64,000 nucleotides of DNA from Candidatus Gastranaerophilales bacterium (GTDB lineage: Bacteria > Cyanobacteriota > Vampirovibrionia > Gastranaerophilales > Gastranaerophilaceae): positions 1 to 64,000 of the forward strand of contig CALUTI010000004.1 in NCBI GenBank assembly GCA_944323695.1. Reading direction: 5' to 3'. The notes under the pieces were generated by a model. It was not told where the DNA came from. It saw only the letters and a program-made list of their open reading frames with translations, and did not search any database. Numbering within the stretch: position 1 is the stretch's first letter; every line of letters starts with the position of its first letter. Made by a program: the position numbers and the translations under genes. Shown here in pieces: positions 51,541-59,536 of the stretch.

Positions 51541-52443
51541 TTATGAAGCCAAGAATTCCACGACCTTTTCGGCAATTTCTTTGGCAACTTTTTGTTGCGT
51601 TTCAATGGTACTTGCGCCCAAATGAGGAACTGCAACGACTTTATCCGGAAACTTCAAAAGCGGGGAGGAAGCGACATCAGGTTCGTTTTCAAAAACATCT
51701 GTTGCAATGCCGGAAATAATTCCACTTTCAAGCCCCTGAACCAAATCTTTTTCGACAGCAAGTCCGCCGCGGGCACAGTTAATAATCTTGACCCCTTGTT
51801 TCATAAGCTTTATGGTTTCCGAATTAATTATCCCGACGGTTTCAGGTGTTTTAGGAAGATGCAGCGATACGTAATCACAGAGAGGAAGGATCTCCTCAAG
51901 CCTGTCAAAACACCGGTAATCATTTATTTTACGTCTGGAATACACAATAACCTTCATACCGAAAGCTTCACAAAGCTTTGCAACACGGGCGCCTATTCTG
52001 CCAAACCCTATTATTCCTATTGTCTTTCCATACAAATCATTTCCCATAAACCTTTGGCGCTCCCATTTTCCTCCGAAAACAGAAGCACACGCCATAGGAA
52101 TTTTTCTTGATAAAGCCAGCATCAGGGCGATTGTATGTTCTGAGGTTGCAATAGTATTTCCGTCAGGCGAATTAATAACGCGGATTTTGGCATCCTCTGC
52201 CGCCTGCATATCAATATTGTCAAGACCTGAGCCAACACGGCCTATTATTTTAAGCTTTTTTGCTTTTTTAATAACTTTTTCTGTAATATAAGTCAGATTT
52301 CTCAATAAAATTGCATCAAAATCAGAAATGACCTCACATAAAGCATCTTCCGGAAGAGAATGCATAACAACCGTCTCAATACCTGCATTATTGAGGATAT
52401 CAACAGCAATATTATTTACATTATCAACTAATAGAGCTTTCAT
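51541..52443 (-). CDS. serA: D-3-phosphoglycerate dehydrogenase-like 2-hydroxyacid dehydrogenase
   Basis: 300 aa, the short form without an ACT domain. NAD-binding IGIIGFGRIGARVAKL, the active-site Arg in NCARGGLAV, Glu in FENEP and His in PHLGAST match the D-isomer 2-hydroxyacid dehydrogenase family. GRVGSGLDNID is typical of SerA. Serine synthesis is likely, though other 2-hydroxyacids are possible. It begins directly after the 52444 gene with no gap. Confidence 0.88.
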   Translation of the reverse strand: MKALLVDNVNNIAVDILNNAGIETVVMHSLPEDALCEVISDFDAILLRNLTYITEKVIKKAKKLKIIGRVGSGLDNIDMQAAEDAKIRVINSPDGNTIATSEHTIALMLALSRKIPMACASVFGGKWERQRFMGNDLYGKTIGIIGFGRIGARVAKLCEAFGMKVIVYSRRKINDYRCFDRLEEILPLCDYVSLHLPKTPETVGIINSETIKLMKQGVKIINCARGGLAVEKDLVQGLESGIISGIATDVFENEPDVASSPLLKFPDKVVAVPHLGASTIETQQKVAKEIAEKVVEFLAS

Positions 52444-52791
52444 CTAAAACGGCTTTGTCTGGTTAAGCTTAAGTCTCAAATCTCTGAAACGTGCTATATC
52501 TTCCTGAGTTTTGCCGGAATCTCTGAAAACTGCCTGTGTTGCAGGATGAACCATCAAAACATAATCCATGTGGATTTCCAAAAAATTATATCTTCTCGGA
52601 GACTGGTTAGCATTTCTCGGGTAGATTTCAGCATTGGTTACAGCCAGAAATCTTCTTTCCCTGTCATTTAACAAATCTGTCAATTCACGATTTGTATTTG
52701 TATATTTTGAGACATGTACAACACCTTTAATATCATGGTCAGCTGTCAAAATACAAACTTCTATAGGAACCGTATCAATATTTTTTGCCAT
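52444..52791 (-). CDS. Conserved-looking hypothetical protein upstream of serA
   Basis: 115 aa. A compact, beta-rich first part (VPIEVCILTADHDIKGVVHV, FLAVTNAEIYPR, RYNFLEIHMDYVLMVHP) and a charged helical tail (EDIARFRDLRLKLNQ). No signal or TM. AGGAAG precedes the ATG. The stop is immediately followed by the serA ATG, so they form an operon. Function unknown. Confidence 0.75.
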   Translation of the reverse strand: MAKNIDTVPIEVCILTADHDIKGVVHVSKYTNTNRELTDLLNDRERRFLAVTNAEIYPRNANQSPRRYNFLEIHMDYVLMVHPATQAVFRDSGKTQEDIARFRDLRLKLNQTKPF

Positions 52792-52894
52792 AAAACTTCC
52801 TCTTAATGATACAAGTATATTATATTTTTTTAAAATTGTCTATATGTAAAGTTATTGTTAGATATAAAAAGTACGGGATATTAAATTTTTCTGC

Positions 52895-52900
52895 TATAAT
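52895..52900 (+). promoter_or_regulatory. -10 box of folE2, 6 nt from the ATG
   Basis: TATAAT ends 6 nt before the folE2 ATG. AAGG at 52901-52904 is only 2 nt from the ATG. This is a leaderless arrangement; no clear -35 is seen. Confidence 0.5.
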
Positions 52901-52906
52901 AAGGTT

Positions 52907-53686
52907 ATGAAAGATATTCAGAGTCTGGAAGATACAAGAGAAGTCGATATACAAAAAGTAGGGATAAAGCACATTGAGCTGCCTTTGATTATCCAGCGAA
53001 AAAACAACTCCAATCAGGTGGTTTGTGCAAAAGCCCGCGTGAGCGTTTCTTTGCCGAAAAAATACAAAGGAACCCATATGTCACGATTTGTGGAGGTTTT
53101 GAGCGAATGGAAAACCAAAAACCTTCTTGGAGTTGATATTAAAGGCTGCCTTGAGAAAATTATCAAAAAACTTCACGCCGAAAGCGGCGAATTGGAGTTT
53201 AAATTCAAATATTTTGTTGACAAATCCGCGCCCGTAACGGGTTTTACGGCGCCTATGAGCTACGAAAGCTCGTTTGAAGGAAGAATTATTGACGGGGATT
53301 ATAAATTCATCCTCGGGGTTGTTGTTCCTGTGACAACGCTTTGCCCGTGTTCAAAAGAGATTTCCGATAACGGCGCTCATAACCAGCGGGCTTATGTATC
53401 AGTCAAAGTTTCCTATGACGAGGATGAACACATCTGGCTTGAGGACTTGATAGAACTTGTTGAAAGCTGTGCTTCATGTCCGGTTTACCCTCTGCTGAAG
53501 CGTAAAGACGAAAAATTTGTTACAGAAAAAGCATGGGATAACCCGAAATTTGTCGAGGATGTTTTGCGAGACGTTGTTGTAAGACTCCGCAAACACCCCG
53601 TTGTTAAAGAGTTTGAAGTGGAATGCGAAGCGTTTGAAAGCATTCATAACCACTCAGCATGGGCTTATCAAAAGGAAATCCGCTAG
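52907..53686 (+). CDS. folE2: GTP cyclohydrolase FolE2 (type IB)
   Basis: Converts GTP to dihydroneopterin triphosphate for folate (and for queuosine, where queA above acts later). 259 aa, a normal length. Motifs: MSRFVEVLSEW, TLCPCSKEISDNGAHNQR with the catalytic/metal Cys, ESCASCPVYPLLKRKDEKFV, and the C-terminal ESIHNHSAWA. FolE2 can replace FolE when zinc is short. Confidence 0.96.
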   Translation: MKDIQSLEDTREVDIQKVGIKHIELPLIIQRKNNSNQVVCAKARVSVSLPKKYKGTHMSRFVEVLSEWKTKNLLGVDIKGCLEKIIKKLHAESGELEFKFKYFVDKSAPVTGFTAPMSYESSFEGRIIDGDYKFILGVVVPVTTLCPCSKEISDNGAHNQRAYVSVKVSYDEDEHIWLEDLIELVESCASCPVYPLLKRKDEKFVTEKAWDNPKFVEDVLRDVVVRLRKHPVVKEFEVECEAFESIHNHSAWAYQKEIR

Positions 53687-54207
53687 AATTTGTAGGATAA
53701 AATTACGTTTGCGCTCCAGTTTTGCCCGCTGTTGTCCGTTGGATTTTGAAGATTATAGCGCTGGACTTCTACGGAAATTGAGGTTTTGTCGCCGATTTTT
53801 TGGGTTACGCCCCCGAAAATTCCTATAGAATGATTGCTTTTGGCTGAATTATCATAATCCAATTTATAAGCGTAATACGGATTAATATAAAGTGTTGTAT
53901 TTTTGCCGATATGCTCCTGAACTCCCGGTGAAATTCTGAATTGTGTTGTATTTTTACCTGCACCGTGAGAGCTTCTTATACGGGCTTGCAGACTGTGGTT
54001 TGCATCTATTTGAAGATTACCTTTCAAATCAAACACAGCGCCGGTATAGCCGCTAAAGTTTGTATCCGCTCCGCCGCCCGCAAAAACAGTAATATTTTTT
54101 GCTGCCTGAATGTCAACGCCATACATTGCAATCGTTCGATTGTCTCCGTTAAAAGACTGAAAACTCTGCACAGTTACATTCTGTTTTACATCCCCGACAT
54201 TTGGCAT
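53683..54207 (-). CDS. Small beta-barrel-like outer-membrane protein
   Basis: 174 aa of alternating beta strands (ITVFAGGGADTNFSGYTGAV, TTLYINPYYAYKLDY, KTSISVEVQRYNLQ) ending ANVILSYKF, with the terminal Phe expected for BAM substrates. No signal peptide is seen at the only ATG with an SD. Either the start is elsewhere, export is atypical, or the N-terminus has been lost. The SD (AAGGGGA) sits in the 3' arm of a hairpin. Its 3' end overlaps the folE2 stop by 4 nt on the other strand. Confidence 0.6.
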   Translation of the reverse strand: MPNVGDVKQNVTVQSFQSFNGDNRTIAMYGVDIQAAKNITVFAGGGADTNFSGYTGAVFDLKGNLQIDANHSLQARIRSSHGAGKNTTQFRISPGVQEHIGKNTTLYINPYYAYKLDYDNSAKSNHSIGIFGGVTQKIGDKTSISVEVQRYNLQNPTDNSGQNWSANVILSYKF

Positions 54208-54252
54208 AAAAATCCCCTTGTTATTTATATAAAAACAAAGGGATTTTTTTAA
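54208..54252 (-). promoter_or_regulatory. Hairpin holding the Shine-Dalgarno of the barrel gene
   Basis: Read on the minus strand, AAAAATCCC-TTTGTT pairs with AACAA-GGGGATTTTT across an A/T loop, directly 5' of the ATG at 54207. It follows the M49-like gene by about 50 nt, so it can be a terminator for that gene, an SD-sequestering switch for the barrel gene, or both. Confidence 0.6.
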
Positions 54253-54299
54253 TTGACTTTTGTAAAGTTATCTTTACAAATTCCAAGAACACTGCGAAA

Positions 54300-56027
54300 T
54301 TATTTTTCCTTAGCCAATTTGTCGGCCAGTTTGGTTTCGAGTCTGCCGTTAAGGGTTTTGCTGACCTTTTGGAGAGCTTTTGCAATAACTTCCATATTTT
54401 CAGTCCAGACAAAGTTTTCCTTAACATATTTGTCTGCTTTTTCAAAATCCTCGTCGATTTGCAGACGGATAATTTCTTTAAGCATTTCCTTTGCCGCGGG
54501 CACGACTTTATCGATATTAACGTGGATTTTCCCGTCTACAAGCTCATAGGCGCCTCTTTCCGCCATAAACTTGTTTTGCATAACCGTTCTCACGCGGTGT
54601 GCCTGGCTTAAGGTCGGTTTTGATTTCAAAAAATTATCGGCAACAACGGTCACAAGGATTTGTTTGCGCTGTTCGGGCGTATACATTCCAAGCTCGGTCA
54701 GCAAATCCACAAACGCCAAAGATGCCATATCAGCCTTGTTTTCTTCGATAATATTTCTGTATTTGCCAAGCTTTTCGCAGCCTTTTTTAGGTCCTAAAGA
54801 GTGAGCGTTTTCATGACCTATTGTGAACCAGTGGTCAGCCTCGTCAAGATAATATTTGTGCTGATCTTTGTCCAAAATCGCGTCAAGTCTTTCCTGAAGC
54901 TTTTTCTTATCGCTTATAAATCTTATCTGTCTGTGGTAAACATTACGTCTGCCGCCGCCGATTTGAAGGGAGGGTTTGTCGTCGTTGGGAAGGTTTTCGG
55001 CAAGGGTTATACCGCCTCTATAAGCTCCGACATCACCCGCTGCCTGCACCATATCAACGTCCACCATTGTCTGCTTTGTGTCTTTGTCCGGCGAAATATT
55101 TTGTTCGTATTCGTCAGCAAAAGGCATATTTTTTGCAAGCTCCGGAAGGTATTTTTTTATCGCCATTAAGGCTTCCGTTCCTTTTTTATTAACAATTCCG
55201 ACTCTGCCGCCGAGAAAATCCTTTGGTGTCGGAGTTATGCCGTGTTTTGCAAGGAGTTCTTTTAATCCCGGATTCTCCATAATTGTTCCGGTCATCTCAT
55301 CCTCGTAGTTTTCGCGTGTAATCGTGAATTCCAGAGGGGTATCCTGCAAAGTCGCCCATTTTTTGTCCGCAAATGCGTCAAATGTCGGGTCAGCCGTTCT
55401 CAAAGCTTTTGATTGCAAAATTAAATATTCGTTAAAATCATCATTTGTGGAGGTTTCAGCGGCTTTTTCAAGCTCGTCGGCAATTTTTTGGCAGTCTTCG
55501 CGGAATTTATCCACGTAATCAATTCCGACAAGATATTTTCCGCTTCTTTCAACAACAGAGCGCTGATTTAAAATTTTCTTAACCTCATCAATCTTATTTG
55601 AATTAATCATATCTGTCAGGATTTTATGGAATTCTTTTACGCTCAAATCCTTTGGATAAACGCCTTTTCCGGGTAATTCTTTTATCCCTTTTGCAAGGTT
55701 AATCTTTGTGGACATTGTATCTATTGCGTTCATGCCCTTTTGGGCGTCAAAGAGGATTTTTGTCAATTTTGCGCGGTGGTTTCCGTTTTTAACTTCACGC
55801 TCAAGGTATGCTTTGAAATCCAAATTATCGTGGCAGTCAAGCTGCATGTTAATTTTTTCGATAATGTTTGCGGCCTTTACAAGATGTACAAGCGCTTTTT
55901 TGTCGCCTTCATCAAGTTCAAGATATTCGGGCGCATCAGGTGCCAGAAATTTTTTCGTCACCAGATAGTCTTTATTGGTGCGTTTTTCAAGCTCTTTTTC
56001 CGATAGATTTAATTCAAATTCTCTCAT
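54300..56027 (-). CDS. M49-like (dipeptidyl-peptidase III family) metallopeptidase, putative
   Basis: 575 aa. The zinc site is visible as IGHENAHSLGPKKG (HExxH) followed about 20 residues later by IEENKADMASLAF, resembling the EExxA(E/D) motif of M49-type peptidases. No signal peptide, so it is cytoplasmic. The N-terminal half is helical and Lys/Glu/Asp-rich (LELDEGDKKALVHLVKAANI). It would trim dipeptides from short peptides. The spacing HExxH differs from the HExxGH of eukaryotic DPP III, so the subfamily is not certain. Confidence 0.65.
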   Translation of the reverse strand: MREFELNLSEKELEKRTNKDYLVTKKFLAPDAPEYLELDEGDKKALVHLVKAANIIEKINMQLDCHDNLDFKAYLEREVKNGNHRAKLTKILFDAQKGMNAIDTMSTKINLAKGIKELPGKGVYPKDLSVKEFHKILTDMINSNKIDEVKKILNQRSVVERSGKYLVGIDYVDKFREDCQKIADELEKAAETSTNDDFNEYLILQSKALRTADPTFDAFADKKWATLQDTPLEFTITRENYEDEMTGTIMENPGLKELLAKHGITPTPKDFLGGRVGIVNKKGTEALMAIKKYLPELAKNMPFADEYEQNISPDKDTKQTMVDVDMVQAAGDVGAYRGGITLAENLPNDDKPSLQIGGGRRNVYHRQIRFISDKKKLQERLDAILDKDQHKYYLDEADHWFTIGHENAHSLGPKKGCEKLGKYRNIIEENKADMASLAFVDLLTELGMYTPEQRKQILVTVVADNFLKSKPTLSQAHRVRTVMQNKFMAERGAYELVDGKIHVNIDKVVPAAKEMLKEIIRLQIDEDFEKADKYVKENFVWTENMEVIAKALQKVSKTLNGRLETKLADKLAKEK

Positions 56028-56081
56028 AGATAAACTCCTTTTGCCCCAAATTATAGCATATTTTTTTCAAAATGGGTTCAT

Positions 56082-56552
56082 CTATTTATGGTAAGTTTCG
56101 CCCTTTATTATTTTGAAGGCGCGGTAAATCTGTTCGACAAGCAAAAGCCTTGCAAATTGATGCAGAAATGTCATCTTTGACATACTTAATTTGAAATCGG
56201 CGCGGTTTGAAACGTTTTTGGAAAGTCCATAGGATGAGCCGATTACAAAAATAATTTCTCCAATCCCGTCATTTGTAAGCGATTGGATTTTTTCCGCCAA
56301 TTCTTCACTGGAAAGCATTTTTCCCTTGATTTCCAGCGTAATTACGTAAGAATGCGGCTTTATAAGTGCGAGGATTTTTTCGCCCTCCTCATCAAGCGCT
56401 TTTTCAATAAGGTTTTCATCCTTAATCTCAACTGGCGAAAGCTCGATTACTTCAACATTCGCGTATGGTGTAAGCCGTTTTAGGAATTCTTCAATTCCGT
56501 CTTTCAAAAACTTTTCTTTAATTTTTCCTGTCGCTATAACTTTTATTTTCAT
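56082..56552 (-). CDS. rlmH: 23S rRNA (pseudouridine1915-N3)-methyltransferase
   Basis: SPOUT-class methyltransferase for helix 69. 156 aa. VIATGKIKEKFLKDGIEEF, the SAM loop FVIGSSYGLSK and the C-terminal knot EQIYRAFKIIKGETYHK are diagnostic. It overlaps the upstream mscS-like gene by 4 nt. Confidence 0.97.
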   Translation of the reverse strand: MKIKVIATGKIKEKFLKDGIEEFLKRLTPYANVEVIELSPVEIKDENLIEKALDEEGEKILALIKPHSYVITLEIKGKMLSSEELAEKIQSLTNDGIGEIIFVIGSSYGLSKNVSNRADFKLSMSKMTFLHQFARLLLVEQIYRAFKIIKGETYHK

Positions 56553-57400
56553 TTTTTCTCAATGTATATAGATTGTGACGGGAACGCAAAGTCGATATTT
56601 TCCGCGCGGAAGTGTTTTACGATTTCGAGTATAACATCGGAGCGCACTTTGATTAGCTCATTAAAGCTGTTTGTTTTGACATAAGCATAAAGTCTGATGT
56701 TAATTGAGCTTTCCGCAAGAGTTTCCACGACAACAACAGGATTTTTATATAGCCTTGCGTCACTGTCGCAAACCTCTTTGATAATCTCGATTGCGCGCTG
56801 TAATTTCTCGTCGCTTGTATCGTACGTAACCCCGAAAACTTCGTTTATTCGGCGTTTATGAGCCTTGGAAATATTTGTAATTACGGTTCCTGAAATATTG
56901 TTGTTCGGTATTGATACCACAAAGTCATCCAGTGTTCGGATTTTTGTGGACAAAAGGTTAATATCTTCAACAGTGCCTTCCACATCGCCTATTTTTACGT
57001 AATCACCAATCTTGTAGATTTTATCCGCAATAATTGCAAGGGTTCCGAAAAAGTCTGCGATTGTCTGCTGTGCCGCAAAACCTACTGCCAAACCTGTTAT
57101 ACCAAAGCCTGCTATCAATGAGGTTATTGAATATCCGTTACTTTGCAAAAATGATGCAACAATAAAAAACAGAATTAAAAATTTTATTACTTTATCCAAT
57201 ATGGGTATCAAATGCACGGATAAAGTCGTTGTGTCTGATTTTTGGGTATGCTCCTTAAGTTTCCTTATAAAAACATCCGTAATCTTAAACAGAACAACCG
57301 CTATTATTACGTTGATTACAACACTTATTATAAAACCGAATTTTAAAGTTTTTAGTGCCGCCTCAATCTTATCAACAAATTCCAATATTTCCGTAATCAT
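56549..57400 (-). CDS. Small-conductance mechanosensitive channel (MscS family)
   Basis: Osmotic safety valve. 283 aa: three TM helices (VISVVINVIIAVVLFKI; FLILFFIVASFLQS; TM3 SLIAGFGITGLAVGFAAQQT), then the beta domain YKIGDYVKIGDVEGTVEDIN and VVSIPNNNISGTVITN. It is cotranscribed with rlmH. Confidence 0.93.
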   Translation of the reverse strand: MITEILEFVDKIEAALKTLKFGFIISVVINVIIAVVLFKITDVFIRKLKEHTQKSDTTTLSVHLIPILDKVIKFLILFFIVASFLQSNGYSITSLIAGFGITGLAVGFAAQQTIADFFGTLAIIADKIYKIGDYVKIGDVEGTVEDINLLSTKIRTLDDFVVSIPNNNISGTVITNISKAHKRRINEVFGVTYDTSDEKLQRAIEIIKEVCDSDARLYKNPVVVVETLAESSINIRLYAYVKTNSFNELIKVRSDVILEIVKHFRAENIDFAFPSQSIYIEKK

Positions 57401-57455
57401 ATATACTCCTTAATTTATTATACTTTAGGCAAATTTACCAATTCAAACTGTAATA

Positions 57456-57658
57456 TTTGCGGTTCTCGTCCGCCGATATTCTGTTTTCAACAAAAGCGGA
57501 AGCCACACGGGGTACTTCATCTCTAAACTCACTTCGTTCGTTAAGAGCTGAAGCAACGGGACTCTACTTATTTGCCGCTCCGTCCGCAAACAGCTTTTTG
57601 CAAAGCTTCGCTTTGCGGTTCTCGTCCGCCGGTATTCTGTTTTCAACAAAAGCGGAAG
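57456..57658 (-). repeat. Duplicated tRNA-Gly 3' end and flank, offset 156 bp
   Basis: A 47-bp block (57612-57658) comprising the last 8 bases of the tRNA-Gly gene and its downstream flank recurs at 57456-57502 with one mismatch. Read on the minus strand the block is CTTCCGCTTTTGTTGAAAAC and onward. Before the second copy, GAGTCCCGT (the tRNA T-arm) reappears, separated from CTTCCGC by about 50 nt that include CTCTTAAC...GTTTAGAG. So a tRNA tail has been copied and split. Confidence 0.85.
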
Positions 57659-57722
57659 ACGGGACTCGAACCCGCGACGTCAACCTTGGGAAGGTTGCAT
57701 TCTACCACTGAATTACTTCCGC
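57651..57722 (-). tRNA. tRNA-Gly (anticodon CCC)
   Basis: Acceptor GCGGAAG pairs with CTTCCGC. The D arm is ATTC/GAAT. The anticodon stem CAACC/GGTTG encloses loop TTCCCAA with anticodon CCC. The T arm is GCGGG-TTCGAGT-CCCGT, with discriminator T. No encoded CCA. It lies downstream of yitT on the same strand. Confidence 0.93.
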
Positions 57723-57772
57723 GCTTATTTTATTTATACTACAAATAAATTCTTTTTTAAACTATGCAGTAC

Positions 57773-58645
57773 TTATATTTTATTAACTCTTTTTTTCAGC
57801 CTTGCGCCGTAAGTTTCGTGAACATCAACAATTGACATAAACGCATTCGGGTCAATTTCGCGGACAATTTCTTTCATTTTTGACATTTCAAGACGCGAAA
57901 TAATGCAGTAAATCATTGTTTTATCAATTTTGGAATATCCGCCCTGTCCGTAAATATAAGTAATTCCTATATCAAGTTTTTCAATAAGCTGCTGACCGAT
58001 TTCGTAAGATTTGTCGCTGATTACACGTACAGCCTTTGAACTGTTCAAACCTTCCATAACAATGTCAATAACCTTATACGCAATAAAATAGGTCAGCATT
58101 GAATACATTGCCTTTTCCCAGCCAAAAACAAGTCCTGCGCCGCAATAGATGAAAATATTCATCCCCATAATAAATTCCCCGACGGAAAATCCCCATTTTT
58201 TTGACAAAACAAGTGATAAGATTTCCGTACCGTCAAGGGAGCCTTCATTTTTAAGAATTATGCCGACGCCGGTGCCTAAAATTATCCCGCCAAATACCGT
58301 TGCCAGAAGCAAATCCTCCGTTGCATGATGCCCGTGAAATACGTTCAAAAACAACGAAAACATCATAATCGCATAAAATGTCTGCAAAACAAATTTCTTA
58401 CCCATTTTTGTAAAAGCAAGGCAGATAAACGGAAAGTTAATCAATACAACAAGTAAACCCAAATTTTTACCTGTCAGATAGCTCGTAATCATAGAAACAC
58501 CGACAACCCCGCCGTCAATAATGTTATTCGGAAGCAAAAAACCCTCGATTGCTGCGGCCGCAATAAATGCACCGATTGTTAAAAAAAGCATTTTGCGAAT
58601 TATCATTGCAATCTTAAGTTTTAAGGGTATAGGTTTATTTTGCAT
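57773..58645 (-). CDS. YitT-family membrane protein
   Basis: 290 aa. Five to six TM helices (LFLTIGAFIAAAAIEGFLLP with NNIIDGGVVGVSMI; VFGGIILGTGVGIILKNEGS) and a C-terminal DUF2179 domain (AVRVISDKSYEIGQQLIEKL, IYCIISRLEMSKMKEIV). The family is widespread in Firmicutes; function is unresolved. It is the last gene of the nanE-to-yitT unit, 3 nt after cdaA. Confidence 0.9.
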   Translation of the reverse strand: MQNKPIPLKLKIAMIIRKMLFLTIGAFIAAAAIEGFLLPNNIIDGGVVGVSMITSYLTGKNLGLLVVLINFPFICLAFTKMGKKFVLQTFYAIMMFSLFLNVFHGHHATEDLLLATVFGGIILGTGVGIILKNEGSLDGTEILSLVLSKKWGFSVGEFIMGMNIFIYCGAGLVFGWEKAMYSMLTYFIAYKVIDIVMEGLNSSKAVRVISDKSYEIGQQLIEKLDIGITYIYGQGGYSKIDKTMIYCIISRLEMSKMKEIVREIDPNAFMSIVDVHETYGARLKKRVNKI

Positions 58646-58648
58646 ATA

Positions 58649-59536
58649 TTACTTCTTCTTTATTGTTATAAAATTATTTATTTTGAAAACTGTTTTTTTG
58701 TCGTTATTTTCTTCTTCAGTTTTCACCCCGAGGATATTTTCCAAATCCGCCTTAAGGGTAACCAGATCATCATATTTTTTCAAGGTTCCGTCCATACAGA
58801 TTGAAACGTCGCCTGTTTCTTCAGAAACCACAAGACAAGCCGCGTCGCTGACTTCAGACATCCCGATTGCCGCACGGTGGCGTGTACCGTATTTCCAGCT
58901 CAGCTTCGGATCTTCCGTCAACGGTAAAAGCACCCCTGCAGAAATTATTTTGTCACCGTTAATCACCACAGCACCGTCGTGAAGAGGCGTGTTCGGGTGG
59001 AAAATTGTCAGCAAAAGTTCAGTAGAAACATCCGCGTTCAACTCTGTTCCTACGTCATAATAGGTATTGCTCAAGTCATCCTGAAATACTATCAAAGCAC
59101 CGGTGTGGGATCTTGAAAAATACTTAACGGATTCCACAATTTCTTTCACAACGTCAATCCGTTTGTCGTTGTCTTTTTTAGAGTTATCAAACAGTTTGTT
59201 GATAAAATCCACCTGTCCCAAAAAGCCCAAAAATCTTCTGAGTTCCGGCTGGAAGATTACAATCAAACTCAAAGAAACAAGGGTTACGACGGATTTCAGG
59301 AATACTCCGATAATTTTCAGGTCAAATCGGATTAAGATTTCGCTGAAAATCCACAGGAATACTAAGAAAAATGCGCCTTTTACAAATTTTTCGGACTGGG
59401 TATTTTTAATGAATTTTTTATAGAAAAACCACAAGATTCCGATGATTACGCATATTTCAGCCAGATTAGTCCAGTTAAAGGCCAGATCCATAGGTGCTAT
59501 TAAACTTTGAAAATATGCCCAAATTTCAGAAATCAT
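58649..59536 (-). CDS. cdaA: Diadenylate cyclase (CdaA/DacA)
   Basis: Makes c-di-AMP from two ATP. 295 aa: three TM helices (NLAEICVIIGILWFFYKKFI and two more), then the DAC domain with PLHDGAVVINGDKI (DGA) and GTRHRAAIGMSE (RHR). It belongs to the membrane CdaA type. Overlaps lysA by 4 nt. With pgpH at 46802 it completes a synthesis/hydrolysis pair. Usual companions CdaR and GlmM are not adjacent. Confidence 0.96.
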   Translation of the reverse strand: MISEIWAYFQSLIAPMDLAFNWTNLAEICVIIGILWFFYKKFIKNTQSEKFVKGAFFLVFLWIFSEILIRFDLKIIGVFLKSVVTLVSLSLIVIFQPELRRFLGFLGQVDFINKLFDNSKKDNDKRIDVVKEIVESVKYFSRSHTGALIVFQDDLSNTYYDVGTELNADVSTELLLTIFHPNTPLHDGAVVINGDKIISAGVLLPLTEDPKLSWKYGTRHRAAIGMSEVSDAACLVVSEETGDVSICMDGTLKKYDDLVTLKADLENILGVKTEEENNDKKTVFKINNFITIKKK

